The position numbers and the translations under genes were made by a program. Below, one piece after another: positions 12,935 to 21,114 of a DNA stretch of 21,114 bases (its first letter is position 1; the number at the start of each line of letters is the position of its first letter). The stretch comes from Fimbriimonadales bacterium. GTDB taxonomy: Bacteria > Armatimonadota > Fimbriimonadia > Fimbriimonadales > GBS-DC. The DNA lies in assembly GCA_025060055.1 (NCBI GenBank), contig JANXCK010000122.1, forward strand, positions 1-21,114. The letters are read 5' to 3'. The notes under the pieces were generated by a model. The model searched no databases, was not told the origin of the DNA, and saw nothing but the letters and a program-made list of their open reading frames with translations.

Positions 12935-14383
12935 ATGCCAGAGCGCGAGACGACGATTGTAATCTTCGGCGCGACGGGCGACCTGACCCGACGCCTGCTG
13001 CTGCCCGCCCTACTCCAGCTGTGCCGTGCCCACCTCTTACCGCCGAATGTGCGCATTTTGCTGTACGCACGACGCCCTTACACGCTGGAGTCGTATCTCG
13101 GCGAGGTAGAGGCAGAGCTGCGTGCCGAAGGCAAACCCTTAGAGGGCTGGCACGAATTCTGTCGCCGTTTTGTGGCATATGTGCAAGGTGGCTTAGATGA
13201 AGCTGGTGTGTGTCAGCTAATCGATTATGTGCAGGGTAATGCGCTGTTTTATCTGGCGCTGCCGCCTGGCGTGTTCGCTGTTGCCAGCCAGCTGCTCGCG
13301 CGCGCAGGGCTGCACGACGAGACGCACGGATTTCGCCGATTGATTATCGAAAAACCGTTCGGCTACGACCTCGAGAGCGCACAAGCGCTGGACAGGCAGG
13401 TGCGCGCCCACTGGCGCGAAGAGCAAATCTTTCGCATCGACCACTATCTCGGCAAGGAGACTGTGCAGAATATCTTGGTGTTTCGGTTCGCGAATCTGCT
13501 GCTGGAGCCGCTGTGGAACCGCAACTATGTCGAGCACGTGCAGATTACTGCTGCCGAGCGTGCAGGGCTGGAAGGGCGTGCGAGTTATTACGACCAAGCG
13601 GGCGCGTTGCGCGATATGATTCAGAACCATCTGATTCAGCTGTTCACGCTGACGGCGATGGAGCCGCCCAGCAGCCTTGTGTATGACGACTTGCGCACGG
13701 AGAAGGTGAAGGTGCTCAAAAGCGTGCGTCCGATTCCGCGCCATGCGGTGAACGCCTTTGCCGTGCGGGCGCAGTATACAGCAGGACAAATCGGCGACCA
13801 GCGCGTGCCCGGCTATCTGGAAGAGGAAGGCATCCCCCACGACTCGACCACGGAAACCTACGCTGCGATTAAGCTGTATGTAGACAACTGGCGATGGCGG
13901 GGCGTGCCGTTTTACTTGCGCAGGGGCAAACGCCTCGCTGCCGACCGCAGCGAAATCGCTATCCAGTTCAAGACACCTCCGCTGCACCTGTTCCGCGAGA
14001 CGCCACTGGATCGGCTGGAGCCGAACTGGTTCATCTTTGAGATGAAGCCCGCTGAGGCGCTCTATCTGACGGCGCAAGCCAAGAAGCTGGGGCTGGAGCT
14101 GACCCCACGCACGATAGTGCTGCGCGCGCCCTATCGCGAAGCGGGGCAGGAAGGTTTCGACGCCTACACTACGCTGCTGCTGGACGCGCTGGAGGGCAAT
14201 CGGCAGCACTTTCTGCGCTTTGACGAGGTGGAGTGGGCATGGCGCGTGCTGGATCCGATTCTCAAAGCGTGGCAAAGCGACGCCAGCCCTCTGCCCACCT
14301 ATCCCGCAGGCAGCGAAGGACCCGCCGAAGCGACACGCATTCTGGACTCAGAGAGCCACTACTGGCGGTCGTTGAAAGCATAG
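12935..14383 (+). CDS. zwf: Glucose-6-phosphate 1-dehydrogenase
   Basis: The enzyme oxidises glucose 6-phosphate to 6-phosphogluconolactone with NADP(+) or NAD(+), the entry of the oxidative pentose phosphate pathway. The 482-residue length is typical. Visible motifs are the Rossmann loop GATGDLTRR (12-20), EKPFGYD (139-145), the substrate site RIDHYLGKE (167-175) and DQAGALRDMIQNHLIQL with the probable catalytic His232. The C-terminal substrate-binding region includes PFYLRRGKRLA and EGFDAYTTLLLDALEGN. The usual neighbours (pgl, gnd) are absent. The start at 12935 is clear because the next in-frame Met lies far inside the fold. Confidence 0.97.
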   Translation: MPERETTIVIFGATGDLTRRLLLPALLQLCRAHLLPPNVRILLYARRPYTLESYLGEVEAELRAEGKPLEGWHEFCRRFVAYVQGGLDEAGVCQLIDYVQGNALFYLALPPGVFAVASQLLARAGLHDETHGFRRLIIEKPFGYDLESAQALDRQVRAHWREEQIFRIDHYLGKETVQNILVFRFANLLLEPLWNRNYVEHVQITAAERAGLEGRASYYDQAGALRDMIQNHLIQLFTLTAMEPPSSLVYDDLRTEKVKVLKSVRPIPRHAVNAFAVRAQYTAGQIGDQRVPGYLEEEGIPHDSTTETYAAIKLYVDNWRWRGVPFYLRRGKRLAADRSEIAIQFKTPPLHLFRETPLDRLEPNWFIFEMKPAEALYLTAQAKKLGLELTPRTIVLRAPYREAGQEGFDAYTTLLLDALEGNRQHFLRFDEVEWAWRVLDPILKAWQSDASPLPTYPAGSEGPAEATRILDSESHYWRSLKA

Positions 14384-14391
14384 TGTCCTTT

Positions 14392-14420
14392 ACCCTTTCC
14401 CGCGTGGTGGGAGAGAGGGT
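14392..14420. repeat. Imperfect hairpin ACCCTTTCCC/GGGAGAGAGGGT after zwf
   Basis: ACCCTTTCCC (14392-14401) pairs imperfectly with GGGAGAGAGGGT (14409-14420). It belongs to the same CCCTCTCCC/GGGAGAGGG style as the hairpin at 11669. It lies 9 nt after the zwf stop. Without a T-tract it is not a convincing intrinsic terminator. Confidence 0.5.
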
Positions 14421-14430
14421 GAGGGCTAAT

Positions 14431-14545
14431 GCCAATCGGGGTTTCAAGTGGCGCCGTCGTCGGCGAGGACGCCGACGCTACGGGGAGCGCGTGCGTCGCG
14501 TCAGCGTCTCGCTGACGAACCGTGTCGCTTGAGACCCCGACAGGT
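14431..14545 (+). repeat. Palindromic repeat copy C
   Basis: A ~115-bp element has inverted ends CCAATCGGGGTTTCAAG and CTTGAGACCCCGACAGG (two mismatches) and the same two internal stems as copy B, from which it differs by about two bases over the shared ~104 bp. It is in the same orientation as B. It lies between zwf and the end of ahcY, so B and C flank the nuclease-zwf pair as direct repeats. Confidence 0.88.
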
Positions 14546-14622
14546 GTACCAGGCGGTGAAATCCTGAGTGCGCTGGTAACGGGGTAGGCGACGGAAGCCC
14601 CCAGAGTCGAGCGCGTCGTCGC

Positions 14623-15879
14623 CTAAGTACCCTCCTGCCACGAGTTGAGATAGCGTGCCTGCTCGTCGGTGAGCGTGTCAATCGATACGCCCAACGCCTG
14701 CAGCTTGAGCTGCGCCACCTGTGCGTCAATTTCGGCGGGCACGGGCAACACCGCACGCGGCAACGCACCCCGATTGCGCACAATATACTCCACGCTGAGC
14801 GCCTGGTTGGCGAAGCTCATGTCCATCACAGCCGCAGGATGCCCCTCAGCGGCAGCGAGGTTAATCAGCCGTCCCTCGCCCAGCAGATAGAAGCGTCGCC
14901 CATCGCCAAGTTGGTACTCGTCTACGAACGGGCGCACCGTGCGCTTGCGTATCGCCATCCGCTCTAACGCGGGGATGTCGATCTCCACATTGAAGTGTCC
15001 CGTGTTGCACACAATCGCGCCCGACTTCATGCGCTGGAAATGCTCTTCGCGCAGCACATGGTAGTTGCCCGTGACGGTGATAAAAATGTCGCCAACTAAC
15101 GCGGCGTCAGCAAGGGGCATCACTTCGTAGCCATCCATGATGGCTTCGAGGGCTTTGAGGGGGTTCACCTCACATACGATGACATGGGCGCCCAGCCCGC
15201 GTGCGCGCATCGCCACGCCACGCCCGCACCAGCCGTAGCCAATCACCACCACCTTGCGCCCCGCAATCAGCAGGTTCGTGGCACGCATGATGCCGTCCAG
15301 CGTGCTTTGCCCTGTGCCGTAGCGGTTGTCGAACAAGTGCTTGGTGTAGGCGTCGTTGATGGCGATGACGGGGTACTGTAGCACGCCCTCTTTTGCCATC
15401 GCCCGCAGGCGAATGACACCTGTGGTGGTCTCTTCCGTGCCGCCAATCACATGTGCCAGCCCTTCACGGCGCTCAGTGTGCAGTACACTCACGAGGTCGC
15501 AGCCGTCGTCCATCGTAATCTGGGGCTGGATGTCCAGCGCTTGATGGATGTGCTTGTAGTAAGTCTGTTTGTCCTCGCCTTTGATGGCGTAGACACGGAT
15601 GCCTTCGTACTGAACCAGCGCTGCAGCGAGGTCGTCTTGCGTGGAGAGGGGGTTCGAGGCGCACAGGGCAATCTCTGCGCCGCCTGCTTTGAGCGTGCGC
15701 ATCAGGTTGCCCGTCTCGGTAGTGACATGTAGGCACGCTGCGATACGCACGCCTTGAAGGGGCTTTTCTTGCTCGAACCGCTGGCGGATGAGGCGCAACA
15801 CGGGCATTTCGTTGTCTGCCCATTCCATGCGCAGCATGCCCTGCTCTGCCAGCGCCAAGTCCTTCACATCGTAGCTCAT
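14623..15879 (-). CDS. ahcY: Adenosylhomocysteinase (S-adenosyl-L-homocysteine hydrolase)
   Basis: AhcY hydrolyses S-adenosylhomocysteine to adenosine and homocysteine with bound NAD(+), recycling the product of methylation. The 418-residue protein shows HVTTETGNL (51-59), TMDDGCDLV (122-130), GGTEETTTG (146-154), the active-site INDAYTKHLFDNRYGTGQS, and the NAD loop VVVIGYGWCGRGVAMRARGL (210-229). It ends YLNSWQEGT, like archaeal and Thermotoga enzymes, rather than the KPxxYRY end of the eukaryote-type. The start ATG 15879 has GGAGG 10 nt upstream; the open frame to 15948 is not needed. Confidence 0.97.
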   Translation of the reverse strand: MSYDVKDLALAEQGMLRMEWADNEMPVLRLIRQRFEQEKPLQGVRIAACLHVTTETGNLMRTLKAGGAEIALCASNPLSTQDDLAAALVQYEGIRVYAIKGEDKQTYYKHIHQALDIQPQITMDDGCDLVSVLHTERREGLAHVIGGTEETTTGVIRLRAMAKEGVLQYPVIAINDAYTKHLFDNRYGTGQSTLDGIMRATNLLIAGRKVVVIGYGWCGRGVAMRARGLGAHVIVCEVNPLKALEAIMDGYEVMPLADAALVGDIFITVTGNYHVLREEHFQRMKSGAIVCNTGHFNVEIDIPALERMAIRKRTVRPFVDEYQLGDGRRFYLLGEGRLINLAAAEGHPAAVMDMSFANQALSVEYIVRNRGALPRAVLPVPAEIDAQVAQLKLQALGVSIDTLTDEQARYLNSWQEGT

Positions 15880-15903
15880 CAACAGATAACCTCCGACGGG
15901 GGA

Positions 15904-15911
15904 ATTGTACC
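15904..15911 (-). promoter_or_regulatory. -10 element GGTACAAT for ahcY
   Basis: On the minus strand GGTACAAT lies 24 nt before ATG 15879, followed by GGAGG (15890-15894). This unit therefore has a short leader with a Shine-Dalgarno, unlike the leaderless candidates. Confidence 0.5.
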
Positions 15912-15952
15912 TCTCGGATCCCCCGCCTGTTGCCATGCCCGCACGCACAGGA

Positions 15953-15966
15953 ACGGCTTGAGCCGT
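15953..15966. repeat. Hairpin ACGGCTTGAGCCGT
   Basis: A perfect 6-bp stem with a 2-nt loop lies midway between the divergent ahcY and aceA promoters. It closely resembles the ACGGCT-GA-AGCCGT halves of the element at 4181-4278. It could be a remnant of that family or a regulatory site for the divergent pair; the sequence does not decide. Confidence 0.5.
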
Positions 15967-16013
15967 ACGATATCCACGCGCTACTCACCGAACAGTCGGT
16001 AGCCAACTGGGGA

Positions 16014-16021
16014 GGTATAAT
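16014..16021 (+). promoter_or_regulatory. -10 element GGTATAAT for aceA
   Basis: GGTATAAT is the consensus -10 hexamer with the GG prefix, 60 nt upstream of ATG 16082. The leader ends with a GGAGGGAGAG Shine-Dalgarno. No good -35 is visible. Confidence 0.6.
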
Positions 16022-16081
16022 AAGCCACTTCGCACGGCGTATGCATCGAAGGCCGCACGCCACTGATTCGGAGGGAGAGCC

Positions 16082-17350
<1,269 letters not shown>

Positions 17351-17418
17351 TTTCTCCAAAGGTGGCGCTCGGTCGCCGTGCTGCGCTGTCGCTGGGGTTT
17401 GAACTGCGCTCTGTTGAG

Positions 17419-18312
17419 CTACAGTGTCCGAGACCCTGCAGAGTGCAACGCTTGCTTGACCAAGTGGGGGATTTCGCTGGGCGTGTCCGCAATAGGCACG
17501 CCTGCTTCCGTCAGCGCAGCGACCTTCGACTGAGGGCTGCCCTTGCCGCCTGAGATAATCGCCCCTGCATGTCCCATCCGCTTACCCGGCGGCGCGGTGC
17601 GCCCCGAAATGAATCCGACCACAGGCTTCGTCATATGGTTCTTGATATACTCGGCGGCGATTTCTTCGTCCGAGCCGCCAATCTCGCCCACCAGCACCAC
17701 CGCCTCGGTCTGCGGGTCTGCCTCGAACAACGGTAGCACATCGATGAAAGTCGTGCCGATAATCGGGTCGCCCCCAATCCCAACGCAGGTCGATTGCCCC
17801 AACCCTGCCTGTGTCAGCTCGTACACGATTTCGTAGGTGAGCGTGCCGCTACGCGAAACCAAGCCGATGCTGCCTTTCTTGAACAGCATGCCTGGCATAA
17901 TCCCTACCTTGCACGCTTCGGCGGTGGTGACTCCCGGACAGTTCGGTCCGATGATGCGGCTCTGGGTGCAGCGCTTCACATAACTCATCACGCGCACCAT
18001 GTCCTGCACGGGGATACCCTCCGTGATGCATACGATGAGTTCAATCCCTGCGTCGGCAGCTTCCAGGATTGCGTCAGGAGCGAACGGCGCAGGTACGAAG
18101 ATACATGATACATTCGCGCCCGTAGCGCGCACGGCTTGCTTGACCGTATCGAATACGGGCACGCCTGCGACCTCCTGTCCCCCTTTGCCTGGGGTCACGC
18201 CCGCAACGACCTTTGTGCCATACTCCAACATTTGGCGCGTGTGGAACTCTCCTTCACGCCCTGTGATGCCCTGTACCAGAACCCGCGAGTTGGCGTCCAC
18301 CAAGATTGCCAT
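17419..18312 (-). CDS. sucD: Succinyl-CoA ligase (ADP-forming) alpha subunit
   Basis: The alpha subunit binds CoA and carries the phosphohistidine of the TCA enzyme that interconverts succinyl-CoA and succinate with ATP/GTP formation. The 297-residue protein has QGITGREGEFHTRQMLEYGT at the CoA site, VAGVTPGKGG, IIGPNCPGVTT (120-130), SRSGTLTYEI, GIGGDPIIGTTFID and GHAGAIISGGKGSP with the active His248. The start ATG 18312 has AAGGAG 8 nt upstream. The beta-subunit gene sucC, normally directly upstream, is not here: upstream is a divergent tRNA gene. Confidence 0.97.
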   Translation of the reverse strand: MAILVDANSRVLVQGITGREGEFHTRQMLEYGTKVVAGVTPGKGGQEVAGVPVFDTVKQAVRATGANVSCIFVPAPFAPDAILEAADAGIELIVCITEGIPVQDMVRVMSYVKRCTQSRIIGPNCPGVTTAEACKVGIMPGMLFKKGSIGLVSRSGTLTYEIVYELTQAGLGQSTCVGIGGDPIIGTTFIDVLPLFEADPQTEAVVLVGEIGGSDEEIAAEYIKNHMTKPVVGFISGRTAPPGKRMGHAGAIISGGKGSPQSKVAALTEAGVPIADTPSEIPHLVKQALHSAGSRTL

Positions 18313-18337
18313 GCGTGTTCTCCTTCTTGCGGAGCGA

Positions 18338-18345
18338 ATTGTACC
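18338..18345 (-). promoter_or_regulatory. -10 element GGTACAAT for sucD
   Basis: On the minus strand GGTACAAT ends 25 nt before ATG 18312, with AAGGAG between. It supports independent transcription of sucD. The divergent tRNA -10 lies 38 nt away. Confidence 0.5.
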
Positions 18346-18383
18346 TCACTGCGCAACGGGAGGGTAGCGTAAGACAGGCACAG

Positions 18384-18391
18384 GGTATAAT
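18384..18391 (+). promoter_or_regulatory. -10 element GGTATAAT for tRNA-Leu
   Basis: GGTATAAT ends 10 nt before the mature 5' end of the tRNA (18402). As an RNA gene with a known boundary, it anchors the interpretation of this motif as a -10. Confidence 0.6.
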
Positions 18392-18401
18392 CCTGCATTA
18401 T

Positions 18402-18482
18402 GCCCAGGTGGCGGAACGGCAGACGCGGGGGACTTAAAATCCTCTGGGGCAACCCGTGCGGGTTCGAATCCCGCCCTGGGCA
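18402..18482 (+). tRNA. tRNA-Leu (anticodon UAA)
   Basis: The acceptor arms GCCCAGG (18402-18408) and CCTGGGC (18475-18481) pair, with discriminator A. The anticodon arm is GGGGA-CTTAAAA-TCCTC, giving anticodon TAA (reads UUA). A long variable arm (GGG-CAA-CCC) marks it as class II Leu. The T arm is GCGGG-TTCGAAT-CCCGC. The terminal CCA is not encoded (CTA follows). It lies alone between divergent sucD and the mandelate-racemase-family gene. No integrase or att-like repeat is seen at its 3' end. Confidence 0.96.
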
Positions 18483-18588
18483 CTAAACATAACCTGTAGC
18501 ACCCCGCGCCGCCGTGTCCCACTATAACTTGTCCTTGTGTGTCTACCTGTCCAACGCCCCGCACGCCAGGTCCCCTGCGCAATCTCGC

Positions 18589-19716
18589 TCACGAGACGGC
18601 GTAGCGCTGCACCGCTTGCTCGTCGATTTCCACGCCCAAGCCGGGTTTGCTGGGGATGGGAAGGTAACCCTCAGCGTCGGGCGTGATGGGTTCGGTGAGG
18701 AAGAAATCGCGTGCGCGCAGATCCCAGCCTGGCGGCTCGTAAGGGAACTCTGCCCACTCGCAGTTGGGGCATGCGCCCATCAGCTGCAAGTTCGCTGCCA
18801 ATCCCAGCCCGTTAGTCCAAGTGTGCGGCGCGATTTGCTTGCCAAAGGCTTCTGCAAGCGCGGCGATCTTCTTGCCCATCAGAATCCCGCCTGAGAGCGC
18901 GACATCGGGCTGCAGCACATCGAGCGCGTCGCGCACCAAGTATTCGCGGAACTCGTGGAGGTCTTGATTCATCTCGCCACTGGCGAGCGCAATCGGCGAC
19001 TTTTCGCGCAGGCGACGATAGCCCTCATAGTCGTTCTTGTCCAGCGGCTCTTCCAGCCAGCGCACGCCGAGTTCCGCCAGCTCGTGCGCAACGCGCAGGG
19101 CGGTCGGGATGTCCCACTTAGGCGCAGGCGCCATCCCTGCCACACGCCAGCCCATGTTCGCATCGACCATAATCTCCATATCGGGGTACTGCTTGCGCAC
19201 GGCACGGGCGACCTGCATGTCTTCGCGCCAATCCCAGCTGTGGAATCGGAGCTTGACGGCGCGAATGCCCATCTCGCGCACCTGCGCAACATACTCCAGT
19301 CGCTGCTCCACGCCTTGCAGTTCGCCTGTGCTGGCGTAAGCCTTCACTCGGTCTTGGTAGCCCCCCAGCAATCGGTACACAGGCTGTCCTACCGCCTTGC
19401 CGATAAGATCCCAAAGCGCCATCTCAATCCACCACAGGCGCAATCCCAAGAAGGTCGCTGAGCGGGCGATTTGAACCACTTCTTCCACATTCATCGGGTC
19501 GCGCCCGAACAGGAATGGCATCAGCAGTTGTTCGAACCCTGCGCCCTCACGCAGGAACGCCACGCCTGCTGCGTAGCCTTTGACGCCCTCGTCGGTCTCC
19601 AGCGTGAGCAGCTGCACGCGGTGCGCTGTCTGCGGGTAGCCAGGCAACCACGATGGATAGAACGGCGTCTCCAGCGGATACTCCAGCAGCTGGAGCCGAA
19701 TGTTCACGATTCGCAT
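18589..19716 (-). CDS. Mandelate racemase/muconate-lactonizing family enzyme (enolase superfamily)
   Basis: The product has 375 residues. An N-terminal capping domain (to about 125) precedes a TIM barrel. Catalytic positions resemble the mandelate racemase subgroup: K155-x-R157 (KLRF), metal ligands D185 (VDAN), E222 (EEP) and E248 (GE), then D271 and H298 (APHTW) as a His-Asp dyad, and a Glu in CEWAEFPYE. Members dehydrate or epimerise sugar acids, or racemise alpha-hydroxy acids; the substrate is not evident. The start ATG 19716 has GGAGG 7 nt upstream. The open frame runs on to 19800, but that part lacks family features. No sugar-acid catabolism genes are adjacent. Confidence 0.9.
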   Translation of the reverse strand: MRIVNIRLQLLEYPLETPFYPSWLPGYPQTAHRVQLLTLETDEGVKGYAAGVAFLREGAGFEQLLMPFLFGRDPMNVEEVVQIARSATFLGLRLWWIEMALWDLIGKAVGQPVYRLLGGYQDRVKAYASTGELQGVEQRLEYVAQVREMGIRAVKLRFHSWDWREDMQVARAVRKQYPDMEIMVDANMGWRVAGMAPAPKWDIPTALRVAHELAELGVRWLEEPLDKNDYEGYRRLREKSPIALASGEMNQDLHEFREYLVRDALDVLQPDVALSGGILMGKKIAALAEAFGKQIAPHTWTNGLGLAANLQLMGACPNCEWAEFPYEPPGWDLRARDFFLTEPITPDAEGYLPIPSKPGLGVEIDEQAVQRYAVS

Positions 19717-19808
19717 TCGCGCGCCTCCTGCATACAGGTTTCGCGATGCGAGCGAAAGCTCCTCCCTGCTTGGGGCGCGTTTTTGTAGCAGGTGTCTCAC
19801 AGACTGAA

Positions 19809-19835
19809 GGCTCCCACGCGGTGGACGAGGGAGCC
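19809..19835 (-). other. Inverted repeat GGCTCCC/GGGAGCC after the ABC exporter
   Basis: GGCTCCC (19809-19815) and GGGAGCC (19829-19835) flank 13 nt in the gap between the ABC exporter stop and the racemase-family gene. No T-tract follows, so it is only a weak candidate for a transcript end or processing site. Confidence 0.3.
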
Positions 19836-19874
19836 AAGGGAGAGAGGGCGATGCGGCGTCTGAAACACCGATTC

Positions 19875-21114
19875 TCAGCCCACAAACAGGCGCGACTTGC
19901 TCAACTCCATCTGCATCGTCACGAGGCGGTGGTACACACCCTCGCGTGCCATCAGCTCGTCGTGCGTGCCGACCTCCACGATGCGCCCGCGTTCCAGCAC
20001 CACGATTCGGTCAGCATTGCGCAGCGTGGAGAGCCGGTGCGCAATCGCAATCGTGGTGCGGTTCTGCACGAGGCGTTCCAGCGCTTCCTGAATCAGCCGC
20101 TCGGTCTCGGTGTCTACCGAAGCAGTCGCCTCGTCCAGAATCAGAATCTGCGGGTTGCGCAGGATGGCGCGGGCAATCGCAATCCGCTGTCGCTCGCCGC
20201 CCGACAGCCGATGCCCCCGCTCGCCCACCCAAGTGTCGTAGCCGTCGGGGAAGCGCATAATGAAATCATGCGCGTTCGCAGCTTTGGCGGCTTCGATAAT
20301 CTCCTCCAGCGTGGCGTTCGGGCGGGCGTAGGCGATGTTCTCGCGAATCGTGCTCGGAAACAGGAAGTTGTCCTGCAGCACCACGCCGATATGCTGGCGC
20401 AGATCTTGCATCTTGATTTCGCGCAGGTCTTTGCCGTCCAGCAGAATCCGCCCGCGCGTGGGGTCGTAGAATCGGCAGATCAGGTTAATCAGCGTCGTCT
20501 TGCCCGAGCCAGACGGTCCTACCAGCCCAATCATCTCGCCGGGGCGGATGTGCAAATTGATGTCGTGCAGCACGGGGTGGTGCTTCTCGTAGCCGAACGA
20601 GACATTCTCCAGCACGATTTCGCCCTTCACTTCGCCAAGGGGCTTGGCGTCGGGCGCGTCGCGCACTTCGGGTTCCGTGTCCAGAATCTCAAACACGCGC
20701 TCGGCGGCGGTCACCGTGCGCGATGCCCAGTCCATGATGTTCGTGATGATGCTCAGCGGTCCGAACAGCATCCCGATATACGACAGGAACGCCACGAGTT
20801 TGCCGAGTTCGAAAGTGCCCTCCAGCACGCCCCGCCCGCCCACATACCAAATCACAAACGAGCTGGACATCACCAGGAACGAAATCAGCGGGAACACGCT
20901 GGCGTTGATTTTGCCCGCGACCATGCCCGTCTCGGCGATTTCGAAGTTGCGCTTGTCAAAAGTTTGTATTTCGCGCTGCTCTTGAGTGAACGCCTTCACC
21001 TCGCGAATGCCCGACAGCGTGCCCCCCAGATGCGCCGTGAGGCGCGACCAGCGATGCCAGTGCCGACGCCACACTTTAATCACTCTGTGCCACGCATAGC
21101 GCGAGAGCCACACA
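19875..21114 (-). CDS. ABC exporter (MsbA/half-transporter type), N-terminus off the window
   Basis: The last ~413 residues of a fused membrane-ATPase protein run in from the right edge; the GTG at the edge is probably internal. The visible part of the membrane domain contains LGGTLSGIREVKAFTQEQRE and the helices VFPLISFLVMSSSFVIWYVG and LVAFLSYIGMLFGPLSIITN. The ATPase has Walker A GLVGPSGSGKTTL, Q-loop VVLQDNFLFPSTI, signature LSGGERQRIAIARA, Walker B ILILDEATASVD and switch IAHRLST. It belongs to the MsbA/MDR-like exporters. With an LptF/G permease in the window, a lipid A flippase is possible, but multidrug or other lipid export fits equally. Confidence 0.93.
   Translation of the reverse strand, partial: VWLSRYAWHRVIKVWRRHWHRWSRLTAHLGGTLSGIREVKAFTQEQREIQTFDKRNFEIAETGMVAGKINASVFPLISFLVMSSSFVIWYVGGRGVLEGTFELGKLVAFLSYIGMLFGPLSIITNIMDWASRTVTAAERVFEILDTEPEVRDAPDAKPLGEVKGEIVLENVSFGYEKHHPVLHDINLHIRPGEMIGLVGPSGSGKTTLINLICRFYDPTRGRILLDGKDLREIKMQDLRQHIGVVLQDNFLFPSTIRENIAYARPNATLEEIIEAAKAANAHDFIMRFPDGYDTWVGERGHRLSGGERQRIAIARAILRNPQILILDEATASVDTETERLIQEALERLVQNRTTIAIAHRLSTLRNADRIVVLERGRIVEVGTHDELMAREGVYHRLVTMQMELSKSRLFVG

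Noticed and set aside
13217..14275. Long minus-strand open frame opposite zwf
   Set aside because: It is the antisense shadow of a well-supported gene with no recognisable domain; high GC keeps such frames open.
15880..15948. Longer ahcY start at 15948
   Set aside because: The extension would cover the -10 element and the GGAGG site; MSYDVKDLALA at 15879 is the normal family start.
18402..18588. Integration site at the tRNA-Leu 3' end
   Set aside because: No integrase gene, no direct repeat of the tRNA 3' end, and ordinary metabolic genes on both sides.
19717..19800. Longer start for the mandelate-racemase-family gene
   Set aside because: GGAGG sits 7 nt before ATG 19716 and the extension (MRHLLQKRAP...) is not family-like.

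Overview
The window looks like ordinary chromosome from a GC-rich diderm bacterium. Three genes point to an outer membrane: an LptF/LptG-type LPS permease, a family 9 (heptosyltransferase-like) glycosyltransferase and a GT2 glycosyltransferase. A type II pseudopilin-like protein with an H-X9-DG motif, ThyX in place of ThyA, archaeal/thermophile-type AhcY, many short palindromic intergenic repeats and what look like leaderless promoters together fit Armatimonadota. That assignment is an inference and was not tested. No prophage, transposase, CRISPR array or rRNA was seen.

Left part (1-8160): a partial excisionase-type HTH protein runs off the left edge. It is followed by an array of six short hairpins, a GT9 glycosyltransferase, a palindromic repeat (copy A), thyX, a pseudopilin, a second hairpin-rich element, a ChaN-like protein, a small Pro/Gly-rich membrane protein with a strong terminator, a GT2 glycosyltransferase, and a coiled-coil/PD-(D/E)XK-like protein overlapping a small membrane protein.

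Middle (8160-14622): a minus-strand run holds an MFS exporter, then a TPR/zinc-ribbon membrane protein that overlaps an LptF/G permease by 4 nt. A 523-nt gene-free stretch packed with hairpins follows (copy B of the palindromic repeat plus four others). Then come a NucS-like nuclease with a winged-helix segment and zwf, followed by repeat copy C.

Right part (14623-21114): ahcY and aceA are divergent, aceA and sucD are convergent, sucD is divergent from a tRNA-Leu(UAA), and then come a mandelate-racemase-family enzyme and a 5'-truncated MsbA-like ABC exporter. ZWF, isocitrate lyase, succinyl-CoA ligase alpha and AhcY are housekeeping enzymes that sit singly, without their usual operon partners.

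Two window-wide patterns stand out. First, a GG-TAyaaT type -10 element without a visible -35 precedes most transcription units. In six genes it lies only 8-10 nt from the start codon with no Shine-Dalgarno, which suggests leaderless mRNAs, while other genes have a clear GGAGG. Second, the intergenic spaces are filled by short hairpins whose stems differ between copies while pairing is kept, including a ~120-bp palindromic element present in three copies.
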